From positions 1-64,000 of the forward strand of contig JAEYDL010000002.1 in the NCBI GenBank assembly GCA_023403845.1: 64,000 nucleotides of DNA, read 5' to 3'. Below are positions 9,367 through 18,803 of this stretch, piece by piece (position 1 is the stretch's first letter; each line of letters begins with the position of its first letter). The position numbers and the translations under genes were made by a program. This DNA comes from Pseudomonadota bacterium (GTDB lineage Bacteria; Desulfobacterota; Desulfovibrionia; Desulfovibrionales; Desulfovibrionaceae). Below the pieces are notes generated by a model, which was not told the origin of the DNA, made no database searches, and worked only from the letters and a program-made list of their open reading frames with translations.

Positions 9367-9453
9367 GCCGAAGTGGTGGAATTGGTAGACACGCTAGGTT
9401 CAGGGTCTAGTCGGGGTTCCTCGGTGGGAGTTCGAGTCTCCCCTTCGGCACCA
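9367..9453 (+). tRNA. tRNA-Leu (anticodon CAG)
   Basis: The acceptor arms GCCGAAG and CTTCGGC pair, the 3' CCA is encoded, the T arm contains GGTTC-type sequence (GTTCGAGTC) and a long class-II variable arm is present, as expected for leucine tRNA. The anticodon loop TTCAGGG puts CAG at 9401-9403, reading CTG codons. A perfect terminator follows. Confidence 0.97.
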
Positions 9454-9461
9454 TTTTTTTC

Positions 9462-9500
9462 AAGTCGCTATGAGTAACTACTCATAGCGACTTATTTTTT
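9462..9500 (+). terminator. intrinsic terminator after tRNA-Leu
   Basis: Perfect 15-base inverted repeat AAGTCGCTATGAGTA / TACTCATAGCGACTT with a two-base centre, followed by a run of Ts. It starts 9 bases after the tRNA. Confidence 0.92.
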
Positions 9501-9827
9501 TGTCTGTTGCCGAAGTTCGGAACCGGGCAAAAACCCCATACAAGGGGGAAACCGGGCATTGTACTGGGGCATCGGGCCGCTGGGGAATGCTGTTTACTCA
9601 CTGTCCTGAAAGATCAAGGAGACATTGAAATATTCTCCACGCGTACCGGGGGCGAGGTATACCCCGCGCACAGAGTCCACCAAGCATGACGAATCCTCCT
9701 GTTTGAAGAGCCGGAAACATGGCAGGTGACAGATTTGCCTAATTCCGATTTCGGGGAAGAAACGGGCAGAGGGAAAGTCTGAACGGCATGATGAGAAAAA
9801 AGACAGCAAACAAGGGGGGAACTCAGA

Positions 9828-9861
9828 AGAAAAAACGCTTCCTGAGAAAAAACGCTTCCTG
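9828..9861. repeat. tandem duplication, 17 bp x 2
   Basis: AGAAAAAACGCTTCCTG occurs twice head to tail with no base between the copies. It lies in non-coding DNA and is probably a slippage product. Confidence 0.85.
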
Positions 9862-9976
9862 TTTCAGGGGATAGGGGTAAAGGCTTTTGTCTCGTCGAAG
9901 ACTTTCCTGACTATGTGCCGGGGCAGCTGCTGTCAGATAGTCCGGTGTTTATCTGGGTCTCCAGTTGGCTTATAGT

Positions 9977-10006
9977 GGGGACTCGCTAGTCTCCGTTTGT
10001 CTTTTT
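9977..10006 (+). terminator. possible terminator in a gene-poor stretch
   Basis: GGGGACT pairs with AGTCTCC (one G-U pair) over a CGCT loop, followed by GTTTGTCTTTTT. No intact gene precedes it, which suggests a remnant transcription unit. Confidence 0.4.
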
Positions 10007-10758
10007 GTCAATTCATTTTGAAGGAGAGACGATGGGTATCGTTATTGTGTGTCGAGCCCTTGCCGGTTGTCTTTGCCTTCACCCAGAGACAAACATGGAA
10101 TGATCAGAGAGTAAAATGAAAGGGCAGGAATGGAGCGCGGTCTCTCCGCCGCAGCGAGTATCTCTGCTAGGGCCAAAAATTGCCCAGGATGTCTTTATGG
10201 GAAAGACTCTGACGTTTCTTGTGTGTGGAGGAGTACGTCAGTTTCGCAAAACAGGTGGTGCAACAGAAGAATATCTGAAAAATCTGGTGAAATAACCTTG
10301 TGATAGAAGACAGTTGCATCTTTATGATTTGTATGTTTCCACATCTGCCGTCTGAAACTCCGCATGGCACAGTGATATCGAAAACAGGCTTCAATATGGT
10401 CCTAAAAGATCTTTCAAGACTGCAGAAGCAAAGCATCACGTGATGGCCTCTGGTCCCGAAAACGTTGCTCCATACGTTCAGTACACGGCTGTTCATGGGC
10501 ACAGGACAAGCAACGGCAACTTGTGTAGACATAACAAGTAATATCAGCGACGTACTTTTGCGTTACACTTCCGAGTTCCGCTGAGGTGTCACAGACCTTG
10601 TAACCTTTTTTAAATGGTTCAAGCGCCTGTGACAACCTCTAAAGCTTTTTCACCATCAGCAGATCTCTTTCCGCTCTTCTTTTGCCGGTCCAGGATGCCA
10701 AGGGCGGGTCAGTTAAATCAACCTTTCCAGAGCATTGCAGAATACCGTTTTGACCGGC

Positions 10759-11250
10759 TTACATCAAAAATACCTTGTAGGCGTTGGCACAGTCCGCATA
10801 ACGTTTCTTTATATTCGATTCACCACGCAGATAGGTCAGCGACATTTCCTGACAGTGCCATACGCCGTCGACCTTGACATACTTGATGTCATAATGCGCA
10901 CGGCCTACGAACTCTCCACCATTGACCGCATCCCACAGATCATCCTCAAGAGCCCAATGGCCCACCGCTGTGGTTTCACTGGTAATTTCCACCCAATGGT
11001 GATGTCCGTGGTGGCTGGAGGTGACGCCTTCGGTAAACTTGGCTTTCATTGTGGCCAACATGCCGTCTCCGCCTTCATAGCGTCCGCCAGTGGTGTTGTT
11101 GATGAACACAAAATCATCAGTGAAACATTTGCGCAGGCCTGTCCAGTCCTTGGTGTCCAGACAGTCCCAATAATTGGCCTGCAATCTTTCGATGGCCCGA
11201 ATATCTTCCTGAATTTGAATTCGCCGTTCCAGTTCTTCCAAAGTTGCCAT
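10759..11250 (-). CDS. nuclear transport factor 2 / SnoaL-like protein
   Basis: A 163-aa protein with the SnoaL_4 pattern: an N-terminal helix pair (IRAIERLQANYWDCLDTKDW), then LRKCFTDDFVFINNTTGGRYEG and the His-rich segment TSSHHGHHHWVEI, ending in the VDGVWHCQEMSLTY strand. Members include small cyclases, dehydratases and ligand-binding proteins; the particular reaction cannot be told. The gene stands alone between gene-poor DNA and the ech operon, with AAAGGAAAAAAC as a modest ribosome site. Confidence 0.75.
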   Translation of the reverse strand: MATLEELERRIQIQEDIRAIERLQANYWDCLDTKDWTGLRKCFTDDFVFINNTTGGRYEGGDGMLATMKAKFTEGVTSSHHGHHHWVEITSETTAVGHWALEDDLWDAVNGGEFVGRAHYDIKYVKVDGVWHCQEMSLTYLRGESNIKKRYADCANAYKVFLM

Positions 11251-11531
11251 CTGTTTTTTCCTTTTTGTATATCAAGCTGTTCCTAGGCATTGTCCAACAT
11301 CAAACGAACATTAGGCATATCTAATTTAGGGTGGCATGGGGTAGATATTTTGTCAATAATCATATTGATGCGCGGCATCTGCATGACCTGTTCCCGGATC
11401 AGACCAGGAGCTTTCCCAACGGAAGAACGGCCTGGCACCACGCGTCAGATTCCTGGACAGGCGACGTAGATGTCTGGCGAAGGAAAACGCCCCCCTGGCA
11501 AACATGTCGAACGGAAAGGCCAAGAAGGAAA
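11251..11531. other. intergenic region between the SnoaL-like gene and the ech terminator
   Basis: No gene is supported here. It must hold the promoter of the SnoaL-like gene, read leftward; I could not pick out a clear one. Confidence 0.4.
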
Positions 11532-11563
11532 AATGCCGCTGGATTAAGAAATCCAGCGGCATT
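11532..11563 (-). terminator. terminator of the ech operon
   Basis: Perfect 14-base inverted repeat AATGCCGCTGGATT / AATCCAGCGGCATT with a four-base loop; on the minus strand it runs into ATTTTTCC. It begins 20 bases after the echF stop codon. Confidence 0.9.
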
Positions 11564-11583
11564 ACGATCGCATTTGTTGATTT

Positions 11584-11991
11584 CTATTCTACAGCCTGTT
11601 CTTTGGGGGATTCGGCCTTGGACATTTCCTGTTTGGGGGCTTCAGCCTTCTTTTTTCTGCGGGGCGTTCCCGTTTTCAGGACATGGAACCGAGTGATGGA
11701 CGGTTTTCTGTAGGTCGGGTCCTGCTTGAGGCAGTGCGTGGGGCATTTTTCCACGCAGGCCGCGCAATAAACGCAGATGAAGGGATCATATTCCCAACGC
11801 CCTTCCTTGATGTTCACCTGAATGGCGTTTGTGGGGCACACTCTGGCACAGGTCGAGCAGAAGATGCAGTTTTCGACGTCGTTGTGGATCCTTCCCCTGT
11901 ACGCCTGAAAGGGTTCACGCTCTTCCAGAGGATAGGGGCGGGTAGAAGGGCCTGAGGAAAGATTGCGCAGGACGTTTTTCAGCATATACAT
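11584..11991 (-). CDS. echF: Ech hydrogenase subunit EchF, 2[4Fe-4S] ferredoxin-type
   Basis: A 135-aa NuoI-like electron-transfer subunit with two complete cluster motifs, CIFCSTCARVCP and CVYCAACVEKCP. It passes electrons from ferredoxin toward the EchC cluster. It is the last gene of echABCDEF and begins 6 bases after echE. The C-terminal 30 residues are Lys/Glu/Pro-rich and not part of the fold. Confidence 0.93.
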   Translation of the reverse strand: MYMLKNVLRNLSSGPSTRPYPLEEREPFQAYRGRIHNDVENCIFCSTCARVCPTNAIQVNIKEGRWEYDPFICVYCAACVEKCPTHCLKQDPTYRKPSITRFHVLKTGTPRRKKKAEAPKQEMSKAESPKEQAVE

Positions 11992-11997
11992 GATCGA

Positions 11998-13074
11998 TTA
12001 CCTCTCGGTGCAGGAAATGCACGGGTCGATGCTCAGAACGATCACGGGCGCGTCAGGCAACTTGCAACCAGGGAGCATGTGCAGCAGAGGCGGCACATTG
12101 GCGAACGTGGGCGTGCGCACGCGCACCCGTTCCAGCATTTTGGTGCCGTTGGCCCGGATATAGTAGAAGACTTCGCCTCGGGGCTGTTCCGTTCTGAAGA
12201 TCGTTTCTCCGTCAGGGTTGCCCGGCAGCTTTACGGTCAGCTCGCTTTCCGGCAAGCGGTTGAGCGCTTCCCGAATCAGGGCGAGGGAACTCAGCACTTC
12301 ATAGAAGCGGACCTTGGAGCGTGCGTAGCAGTCTCCATCCTGTTCCACGACGGGGATGAAGTTCAGATCCTTGTAGGCTGCATAGCCATGCATGCGTTCA
12401 TCGATTTCCCAGCCGCTGCCACGCAGCGTTGGTCCGGCGGCGCCGAGCAGACGGGCGTCCTCCTTGCTCAGGATGCCGATGCCTCGCGTGCGTTCCTGCA
12501 CGGTATAATCGTTCAACATGGTTCCGGTCAGCTGGCGGAATTCTTTCTCCAGCTCATTCAGCTGGCCGAGTATCCATATTTTTTGTTCGGCATTGATGTC
12601 GCGACGTACGCCGCCCACAACGTTGACGGAAAGGATGACGCGGTTTCCGGCAGTAGCCTCGCAGATGTCCATGACTCTTTCCCGAATCCGCCAGAACTGA
12701 TGGAAGACGCTTTCAAATCCGAATGAGTCGGCAAAAAGTCCCAGCCAGAGCAGATGGGAGTGGATGCGGTGCAGCTCGGACCAGATCACACGCAGGAATT
12801 GGGCGCGGGGCGGAGCCGAGATACCGAGCAGGTCTTCCAGGGCATTGCAATAGCAGTTGGCGTGAATGCAGGAGCAGATCCCGCAAATCCGTTCGATGAC
12901 AAACACCATCTGATTGAAATCCTTGACGCGCACAAGGCTTTCAAGCCCGCGATGAACAAAACCGAGTTGCGGAATGGCTTCGACGATGGTTTCATCCTCA
13001 ACAACGAACTTGAGATGCAGGGGTTCCGGCAGGACGGGATGTTGAGGACCAAAGGGTATGACCGTGCGGCTCAT
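11998..13074 (-). CDS. echE: Ech hydrogenase large subunit EchE, [NiFe] catalytic
   Basis: A 358-aa NuoD-like large subunit. Both nickel-binding motifs are present, the N-terminal pair in ERICGICSCIHANCYC and the C-terminal pair in DPCISCTER at the very end, so this is a hydrogenase and not a complex I subunit. No C-terminal extension follows DPCxxCTER, which fits Ech-type enzymes that need no maturation protease cleavage. It reduces protons with ferredoxin electrons or the reverse, at the cytoplasmic face. It overlaps echD by 4 bases. Confidence 0.95.
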   Translation of the reverse strand: MSRTVIPFGPQHPVLPEPLHLKFVVEDETIVEAIPQLGFVHRGLESLVRVKDFNQMVFVIERICGICSCIHANCYCNALEDLLGISAPPRAQFLRVIWSELHRIHSHLLWLGLFADSFGFESVFHQFWRIRERVMDICEATAGNRVILSVNVVGGVRRDINAEQKIWILGQLNELEKEFRQLTGTMLNDYTVQERTRGIGILSKEDARLLGAAGPTLRGSGWEIDERMHGYAAYKDLNFIPVVEQDGDCYARSKVRFYEVLSSLALIREALNRLPESELTVKLPGNPDGETIFRTEQPRGEVFYYIRANGTKMLERVRVRTPTFANVPPLLHMLPGCKLPDAPVIVLSIDPCISCTER

Positions 13075-13535
13075 GCCTGTTCTCCTTTGTCGGCCTTCGG
13101 TTTTATTGGCTTGCGGGCCGTCGTCATGGTGAAGAAGGGGGCGCGGCTGACTTCTCCTTCAAGGTACAGACCACCTTGGAAATCCAGCGGGAGTCCGGAG
13201 AAACGCACGCCGAACTGATCTTGCGTTTCATTTTCGATGAGAACTGCACAGCCGTAAATGGAACTGATGCTTGGAATGAGCTCGTCCTTGTTTACGTCCA
13301 TGCACAAGTGCGTCATGCCCATGGCATCCCGCGCATCAGGGGACCACAGACAACTGCTTGCATTCATGCGCAGGTCCGTCATGGTCAGGTTTTCATCAAA
13401 ATGGTAATAGAGCCGCAGCGTATTCTCATCCATTACGGTCTGCGACATGGTCACGAAACGGTATTTTTTGTCCGCAAGCCGCTGTACTTCCTCAAGGAGC
13501 GTCTGCGGTGTAACGGTAACGGCTTCAAAACGCAT
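13071..13535 (-). CDS. echD: Ech hydrogenase subunit EchD, NuoC-like
   Basis: A 154-aa protein with the NuoC/30-kDa subunit pattern: TLLEEVQRLADKKYRFVTMSQTVMD at the start, followed by a FDENL...LRMNASSCLWSPDARDAMGMTHLCMDVNKDEL segment near the middle. It has no cofactor and links EchC to EchE. Its stop overlaps the echE start; it lies 36 bases after echC. Confidence 0.9.
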   Translation of the reverse strand: MRFEAVTVTPQTLLEEVQRLADKKYRFVTMSQTVMDENTLRLYYHFDENLTMTDLRMNASSCLWSPDARDAMGMTHLCMDVNKDELIPSISSIYGCAVLIENETQDQFGVRFSGLPLDFQGGLYLEGEVSRAPFFTMTTARKPIKPKADKGEQA

Positions 13536-13571
13536 GATGTATCCTTAATTGGCGGTTGATTGGAGAAACGC

Positions 13572-14087
13572 TCAGCTTTTGGCGTCGTCATCGGAAGTGG
13601 GGGCCATTGTTTCGTCAGGCATGACGGTAGGCTGCGGGTCCGGCCCCAGGCCCATTTTGGCCTTGAGCACGTTCAACGCGGTAACCACTCCGTCGATGAT
13701 GGCCTCGGGCTTGGGAGGACATCCGGGCACGAACACGTCCACAGGAATGACGTTGTGAGCGCCGTTCAGAATGTTGTAGCTGTCCTTGAACACTCCGCCG
13801 GACAGGTTGCATGCGCCGATGGAGACGACCGCCTTGGGGTCAGGCATCTGGTCGTACAGCTGCTTGAGCACATGCCTGTTGCGGTGGTTCACCGTGCCGG
13901 TGACAAGCAGTACGTCGGCGTGCTTGGGATTGCCTGTATTGACTACGCCGAACCGTTCAACGTCGTAAAGGGGCGTCAGGCAGGCCAGTACCTCGATATC
14001 GCAGCCGTTGCAGGAACCGCAGTCAAAATGAAGAATCCACGGTGATTTGAGGCGGCTTGTATTGATGACTTTATCGACGAATCCCAT
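13572..14087 (-). CDS. echC: Ech hydrogenase small subunit EchC, NuoB-like
   Basis: Cluster-bearing small subunit. HFDCGSCNGCDIE supplies the paired cysteines, with VTGTVNHRN and CNLSGGVF...PGCPPKPEAI supplying the remaining ligands of the proximal [4Fe-4S] cluster. I start at the ATG at 14087 (MGFVDKVINTSRL), which has a strong GAGGAGG site, giving 171 aa; an upstream in-frame start would add 30 residues that overlap echB and resemble no homologue. Confidence 0.92.
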   Translation of the reverse strand: MGFVDKVINTSRLKSPWILHFDCGSCNGCDIEVLACLTPLYDVERFGVVNTGNPKHADVLLVTGTVNHRNRHVLKQLYDQMPDPKAVVSIGACNLSGGVFKDSYNILNGAHNVIPVDVFVPGCPPKPEAIIDGVVTALNVLKAKMGLGPDPQPTVMPDETMAPTSDDDAKS

Positions 14088-14098
14088 TGTTTGCCTCC

Positions 14099-14950
14099 TC
14101 ATGCCACATACAGCCATAACAGGTTCACAAGCCCCAGCACCATTCCGATGAGGAGCGACTTTTTCTGGACCATCCATTGCCAGGTCAGACGCGCAGTGAT
14201 GTTGTCAATAAGAATTTCGGTGAACAAGGAGGCGGCTACCAGAAGAATCATTCCGATCACGCTGGTGTGCCAGAAAATGGCGCACATGCCCAGAATCAGA
14301 ACCAGATCGAACCAGTGACCGATTTCGATGAGAGCCAGAAACGGTCCGGAATATTCGGTCTGTACGCCGCGGACCAGTTCCTGGTGACCATGGTGGCTGG
14401 CTGCGATGTCGAAGGGCGACTTGCGGAGCTTGATGGTCAGGGCGTAGCCGAGAGCCAGGAAGAGCAGGGGCATCTTTAACAACAGCGGCGAATGCTGGTC
14501 GAACACGCTGTGCACCATGAAGGAGCCGGTGCACATGGCGAAGCCCACGAAGACAAGAATCAGAATGGGTTCATAGGCCAGCATGAGCAAAAGTTCGCGC
14601 TGGGCTCCGACCTGACTGTAGGGCGAGGGGACAGAAACCGCGCCCACGACCTGAAAGACCGCCCCAACCGTAAGCACGAAGAACAGGAGCAGCAGGTCGC
14701 CGCCAAGGAAGAAGATGAAGACGGCCAGCGCCGAAGCGACTACATACATATAGGCGCAGAATACGAGCCATGCGTTGGTCGTCCGCGGTTGTTTGCCCAG
14801 CAGCTTGAATACATCGTAGAAAGGCTGGAGCAGCGGCGGCCCCATGCGGGATTGCAGACGAGCCGTGAGGCGGCGGTCCAGTCCGGTCAGCAGGCCTCCG
14901 ATCAGGGGCGTCAGGATCAAGCCGCCGATAGCGCCGAGAATGGAAAGCAT
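14099..14950 (-). CDS. echB: Ech hydrogenase membrane subunit EchB, NuoH-like
   Basis: A 283-aa integral membrane protein with about eight hydrophobic segments. RLTARLQSRMGPPLLQPFYDVFKLLGK is the NuoH/HycD signature at the quinone-site-like cavity that connects the peripheral arm with the proton channel. The start at 14950 overlaps the echA stop in TGATG, so the longer 320-aa reading is not needed. Confidence 0.93.
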   Translation of the reverse strand: MLSILGAIGGLILTPLIGGLLTGLDRRLTARLQSRMGPPLLQPFYDVFKLLGKQPRTTNAWLVFCAYMYVVASALAVFIFFLGGDLLLLFFVLTVGAVFQVVGAVSVPSPYSQVGAQRELLLMLAYEPILILVFVGFAMCTGSFMVHSVFDQHSPLLLKMPLLFLALGYALTIKLRKSPFDIAASHHGHQELVRGVQTEYSGPFLALIEIGHWFDLVLILGMCAIFWHTSVIGMILLVAASLFTEILIDNITARLTWQWMVQKKSLLIGMVLGLVNLLWLYVA

Positions 14951-16908
14951 CAGAGCAGACCTCCTACCAGTACGATGAGAAATGCCGTGGAAATAGTGTC
15001 GACGACGCGAGTCATCTTTTCCTCTCCGAAATACTGACTCAGATAGTTGTTGGATACGCACGGCTCCTCAAAGACGTTCATGGGCCCCTTGAAGCCGATT
15101 TTGCCGTTCTGCTGCGTTTCAAGGCCGGAGAAGTACGGCAGACTGTACGCTGCACCGGGAACTCTGCGGGCTGCGCGGTAGGCGAACCATACCCCAATGC
15201 CCAGAAGTACGAAGAGCAGATAGATCCAGAACTGCCCTGCGGCGCCGATGATGCTGCCTCCAAGCATGACCACGTCCACATCCATGTTCGCGCGAGCGTA
15301 CATGGTCAGAATGGACGGGTCCACAAAGGTTTCCAGCACGAAGGGAGAGATGAACGAGAAGAGCAGGGCCACACCGCACAGGGAATACAGTCCGAACAGG
15401 ACGGATGTCGGCTGCTTGTCGGGGGTGGGTTGCTCATGCAGCCTGGCGGAGGAGATCAGAATGCCCGCCCAGCGTGCCCAGAACAGAACAGTAAAGGCGG
15501 AACCGAGCGCGATAAAGAAGATGATCGGGGTCATGGCCTGAGAAGCGCGGGCAATGGCCTCAATGGCCATCCATTTGCCGACGAGCATGCCGAAGGGAGG
15601 CAGCATCATGGTGAAGATGGCGACGGCGGTAATCATGGTCACGCGCGGCATGATGCTGTACAGCCCCCGCATGTCCTCGATGTCACGGGAACCTATATGC
15701 TGTTCGATACTGCCCACGCACATGAAGAGCAGGCCCTTGGAAACGGAATGGTAGATGAGAATCATGGTGGCCGCAGCCATGGACGCGGCCGTGTTGATGC
15801 CCACGCAGGCAATGATCAGACCCAGGTTCGCGATGGTGGAGTAGGCGAGGATTTTTTTGCCGTTGCTCTGACTGACTGCGATCATGCAGGCGGCCACGAA
15901 GGTAAAGGCGCCGAACAGGGCCACGATGGTGGACATGGTGGTTCCGGCAAAGGCCGGAGCCATGCGAAGCAGCAGATAGGTTCCCGCCTTGACCATGGTA
16001 GCCGAGTGAAGCAGGGCGGAAACGGGGGTCGGGGCGACCATCGCACCGCGCAGCCAGCTTTCGAAGGGAATTTGCGCTGATTTGGTGAAGGCTGCCACGC
16101 AGAGGAAGGCAAAGGGCAGCAGCTGGGCCGTGGTCTTTATGTCCAGACCGACCATTTTCAGCAGAACCACCTCAGTGGAGAGCGTGCCGATTGTTTTCTG
16201 GAGGAACAGCAGGGCGGAAACAAAGGCCAGACCGCCGAGAACGTTCATCCACAGTGCCCGTTCCGCATTGGCCTTGGCGATGTCTGTGCCGTCATGGCTG
16301 ATCAGCAGGAATGAGCAGAGGGTTGTCACTTCCCAGAAAAAGAACATCCAGGAGAGGTTGTTGCAGAGAACGAGTCCATTCATCGAACCGAGGAAGATGA
16401 AAATGATGGCGAAAAAGCGGGGCTGGCGGGAGACACGCAGCTTCAGATGTTCCTCGTGCACGTCCATGTAGCCGAGACCGTAAACGGTTATTAGGCCGCC
16501 GACCACTGAAATGATGATCACCATGATCAACGAAAGTCCGTCTGCAACCAGTCCGGTAATGGGAACCGTGTGATCGATGAGCACTGCCTTGAGGTAGATG
16601 AGGCCAACAAGCTGAAGGAGGGACATTCCAAGAATGTACCGATTTTTCAGCTTCCATCCAAGCACGAGAATGTAGGTCAGAAGGAGCAGATCCAGCAACG
16701 TGAACAGGTTGTCCAGAGGAATGCCGAAAAGGTATTCCACGTCAAGCCTGAATTCGCCGTGGACACTGAGTCCGATGGCCGAAATGGCCATGATGGCAAC
16801 GGATACCGGCACCAGCATTTTTCGGACGACTCCGCTTTTGGTGTAGTAGACCACTACACCGACGATAAGCGGGAGAACGATACAACAGAAGGTGAGAAAA
16901 TTGAGCAT
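14950..16908 (-). CDS. echA: Ech hydrogenase membrane subunit EchA, NuoL/Mrp antiporter-like
   Basis: A 652-aa proton-translocating subunit with 14 or more membrane segments. The antiporter core is clear: FFFWEVTTLCSFLLISHD carries the conserved membrane Glu, and KSAQIPFESWLRGAMVAPTPVSALLHSATMVKAG carries the conserved Lys and the broken helix. First gene of the operon, with a GAGG ribosome site. It probably couples ferredoxin-dependent hydrogen turnover to H+ or Na+ movement. Confidence 0.93.
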   Translation of the reverse strand: MLNFLTFCCIVLPLIVGVVVYYTKSGVVRKMLVPVSVAIMAISAIGLSVHGEFRLDVEYLFGIPLDNLFTLLDLLLLTYILVLGWKLKNRYILGMSLLQLVGLIYLKAVLIDHTVPITGLVADGLSLIMVIIISVVGGLITVYGLGYMDVHEEHLKLRVSRQPRFFAIIFIFLGSMNGLVLCNNLSWMFFFWEVTTLCSFLLISHDGTDIAKANAERALWMNVLGGLAFVSALLFLQKTIGTLSTEVVLLKMVGLDIKTTAQLLPFAFLCVAAFTKSAQIPFESWLRGAMVAPTPVSALLHSATMVKAGTYLLLRMAPAFAGTTMSTIVALFGAFTFVAACMIAVSQSNGKKILAYSTIANLGLIIACVGINTAASMAAATMILIYHSVSKGLLFMCVGSIEQHIGSRDIEDMRGLYSIMPRVTMITAVAIFTMMLPPFGMLVGKWMAIEAIARASQAMTPIIFFIALGSAFTVLFWARWAGILISSARLHEQPTPDKQPTSVLFGLYSLCGVALLFSFISPFVLETFVDPSILTMYARANMDVDVVMLGGSIIGAAGQFWIYLLFVLLGIGVWFAYRAARRVPGAAYSLPYFSGLETQQNGKIGFKGPMNVFEEPCVSNNYLSQYFGEEKMTRVVDTISTAFLIVLVGGLL

Positions 16909-17314
16909 GGCTACCTCGTCAAGGTCTGTACTCTGAAAAACCTGCCGGAGACACAGATCTTAAAGAACGCTGCATCCCGTTGTTGTGAAAGTCTAGATTA
17001 CAGGAGCGTACTTCAAGGCATAAATCAGGTCAATAAAGTGATTTTTTTATCTTTTCATTGATTGCTCAGTGAATCACGATTGTGAAAAAAATGAAAAAAT
17101 GAACGTATTGTTGCCGTATGGTAATATTGAAACTAAGAATACAATCGACAGGATATGCCCTCATTGTGACTGACTCTGATGCCCCAAATAGATGGGGAGT
17201 GAGTGTTTGTACGGGAGCAAGGATAAGACAAATTCAAATAGTTTCATTTAAAGCTTAGGGTAGAAAAATATATGGATATTTATATAATTTGCTGAAATTG
17301 TGCTCGATTTTTGA
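16909..17314. other. intergenic region holding the ech promoter
   Basis: AT-rich 406 bases between echA and the sigma54 activator, both of which are transcribed leftward. The ech promoter must lie here. On the minus strand TTGACC followed after 17 bases by TACGCT (17011-17039) is a candidate with a weak -10. I found no GG-N10-GC sigma54 element for ech. Confidence 0.35.
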
Positions 17315-18772
17315 TTATGTCGTCAGCCCGAGTTTATGCATTTTCTTGTAGAGTCCGTTTCTTGATATGCCAAGTTCCTTGGCAGTGCGACTTTTATTAT
17401 TGTTATTTCGTTTTAATGCCATGAGAATAGTTTGCTTTTCCACATGGTTACTTACACCAACAAGCGATATCTCTGAAGCGAAAGGTGCAACCCCATTGAT
17501 TTCTGCAAGCCTGTTTCCTTTAAGGAAACGAGCAGGTAAATGATGTGCTTCCACAAGGTATTCTGTAGTATCCATGCTGCATAAAGCCGAAGTAATGATA
17601 TTTTTAAGCTCTCGAACATTGCCGGTCCATGAACTTTGCTGGAAAAAATGCAGCACTTCTCTTGAAAAACGAATTTCTTTCGCCCGTTGATCGCCTGCAA
17701 TTTCTCGCAAAAGATGTTCAGCGAGAAGAGGAATATCGGCTTTACGTTCGCGCAGAGGCGGTATCCGTAATTCCAGTATATTGAGGCGATGGTACAGATC
17801 TTCACGAAAGGCTTTTTCCTTGACCAGTTGACCAAGGTCCCTGTTGGTCGCCGCAACCAGCCGGAAATCCGTATATACCGGTGTCCCGCTTCCTATTTTT
17901 TGCACTTCTTTGTTTTCAATTACGCGAAGTAGCTTGGATTGCATGGGCAGTGGGAGTTCACTGATTTCATCAAGAAAAATAGTTCCCGTATCTGCAAGTT
18001 CGAACTTTCCTTTCAGTCCTCCTGATTTTGAACCCGTAAAAGCGCCATCCGCATAACCAAATAATTCGGACTCGATCAGATTGGGCGGAAGAGCTGCACA
18101 GTTAACGGAAATAAAAGGCTTTCCTGCGCGTGAGCTGGCCATGTGCAGAGCTTGAGCCACCAGTTCTTTACCTGTGCCGCTTTCACCGACAACGAGGATG
18201 GATGCCGGGCTTCTGGCAAATCGGCGTCCATAACTCTTCATTTCCTCCATGATCGGAGTTTCGCCTATGATATTGTCAAAGGTATAAAGGATACCATGAG
18301 GGTCAAAATTTTTTTTATCATAATAGGCAATTTTTTCTTTTAAAATTTGTATGGATTCAAGAAGAGCATCGAGATTGTTTTTCTCGAGTGTCGTAGTGAG
18401 CGTTTCAACAACACAGCAGATAACTTTGCCGGATTCGTCAGTAATCGGAGTTCTCCAGGTGATCCCCTCAACTCCAGTATGAGAAATTGTTGGATGTGTA
18501 TTCATTTTTTTTGAGTTGACAGCTGGAAAAAAACCAGTTTTTGTTGTGCTGAAGAGTGTATTCAAGTTTTTTCCAATATAATTTTTATGCCTATCAATAT
18601 CAAAAATTTTATATTCTGAATCATTAAAATAAAGTATCGTTCCATCAGAAGCGATAATGGAAATTCCGATATTAAATGCGTTTATTAGTTTTAAAAAAAG
18701 TTTGTCTTTGAGGAGGACTGAAAGTTCCTGTGGGACTCCGCTTACTTGCTGTATTGTTTTTTTCTGCACCAT
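17315..18772 (-). CDS. sigma54-dependent transcriptional activator (PAS-AAA+-Fis HTH)
   Basis: A 485-aa enhancer-binding protein. Residues 25-125 are a PAS-type sensor, the AAA+ domain has Walker A GESGTGKE at 196-203, the sigma54-contact loop GAFTGS at 243-248 and a Walker B in GTIFLDEIS, and the C-terminus is a Fis-type helix-turn-helix (KSRTAKELGISRNGLYKKM). There is no receiver domain, so it probably senses a small molecule through PAS. It is divergent from the amidohydrolase/TRAP operon, whose upstream region carries a sigma54 promoter and a palindrome, and is its likely activator. A second palindrome just upstream of its own start suggests autoregulation. Confidence 0.92.
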   Translation of the reverse strand: MVQKKTIQQVSGVPQELSVLLKDKLFLKLINAFNIGISIIASDGTILYFNDSEYKIFDIDRHKNYIGKNLNTLFSTTKTGFFPAVNSKKMNTHPTISHTGVEGITWRTPITDESGKVICCVVETLTTTLEKNNLDALLESIQILKEKIAYYDKKNFDPHGILYTFDNIIGETPIMEEMKSYGRRFARSPASILVVGESGTGKELVAQALHMASSRAGKPFISVNCAALPPNLIESELFGYADGAFTGSKSGGLKGKFELADTGTIFLDEISELPLPMQSKLLRVIENKEVQKIGSGTPVYTDFRLVAATNRDLGQLVKEKAFREDLYHRLNILELRIPPLRERKADIPLLAEHLLREIAGDQRAKEIRFSREVLHFFQQSSWTGNVRELKNIITSALCSMDTTEYLVEAHHLPARFLKGNRLAEINGVAPFASEISLVGVSNHVEKQTILMALKRNNNNKSRTAKELGISRNGLYKKMHKLGLTT

Positions 18773-18803
18773 TCCAGATCTCCATAAGTGTTTTTATCTT
18801 ACT

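Larger units (their letters stand above)
9501..10758. other. 1.25-kb stretch without a supported gene, probably decayed DNA
   Basis: No frame here has a convincing start, ribosome site and family resemblance. It holds a 17-base tandem duplication (9828-9861), a hairpin followed by Ts (9977-10006), a short ORF of 23 codons with a strong AAGGAG site (ATG at 10032), and a minus-strand frame with a Cys cluster (10414-10635) reminiscent of zinc-ribbon transposase tails but not identifiable. The position beside a tRNA gene would suit remnants of an integrated element, but I found no copy of the tRNA 3' end that would mark an attachment site. Confidence 0.35.

Noticed and set aside
10414..10635. Cys-rich minus-strand frame that might be a transposase remnant
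   Set aside because: The CxxC..C pattern alone is not enough to assign an insertion-sequence family.
9367..10758. Attachment site of an integrative element at tRNA-Leu
   Set aside because: I found no second copy of the tRNA 3' end in the window and no integrase gene.
11584..16908. Reading the ech genes as part of respiratory complex I
   Set aside because: EchE keeps both nickel-binding CxxC motifs and the operon has only six subunits, which identifies an energy-converting hydrogenase.
16909..17314. sigma54 promoter for the ech operon
   Set aside because: No GG-N10-GC pair on the minus strand in this interval.
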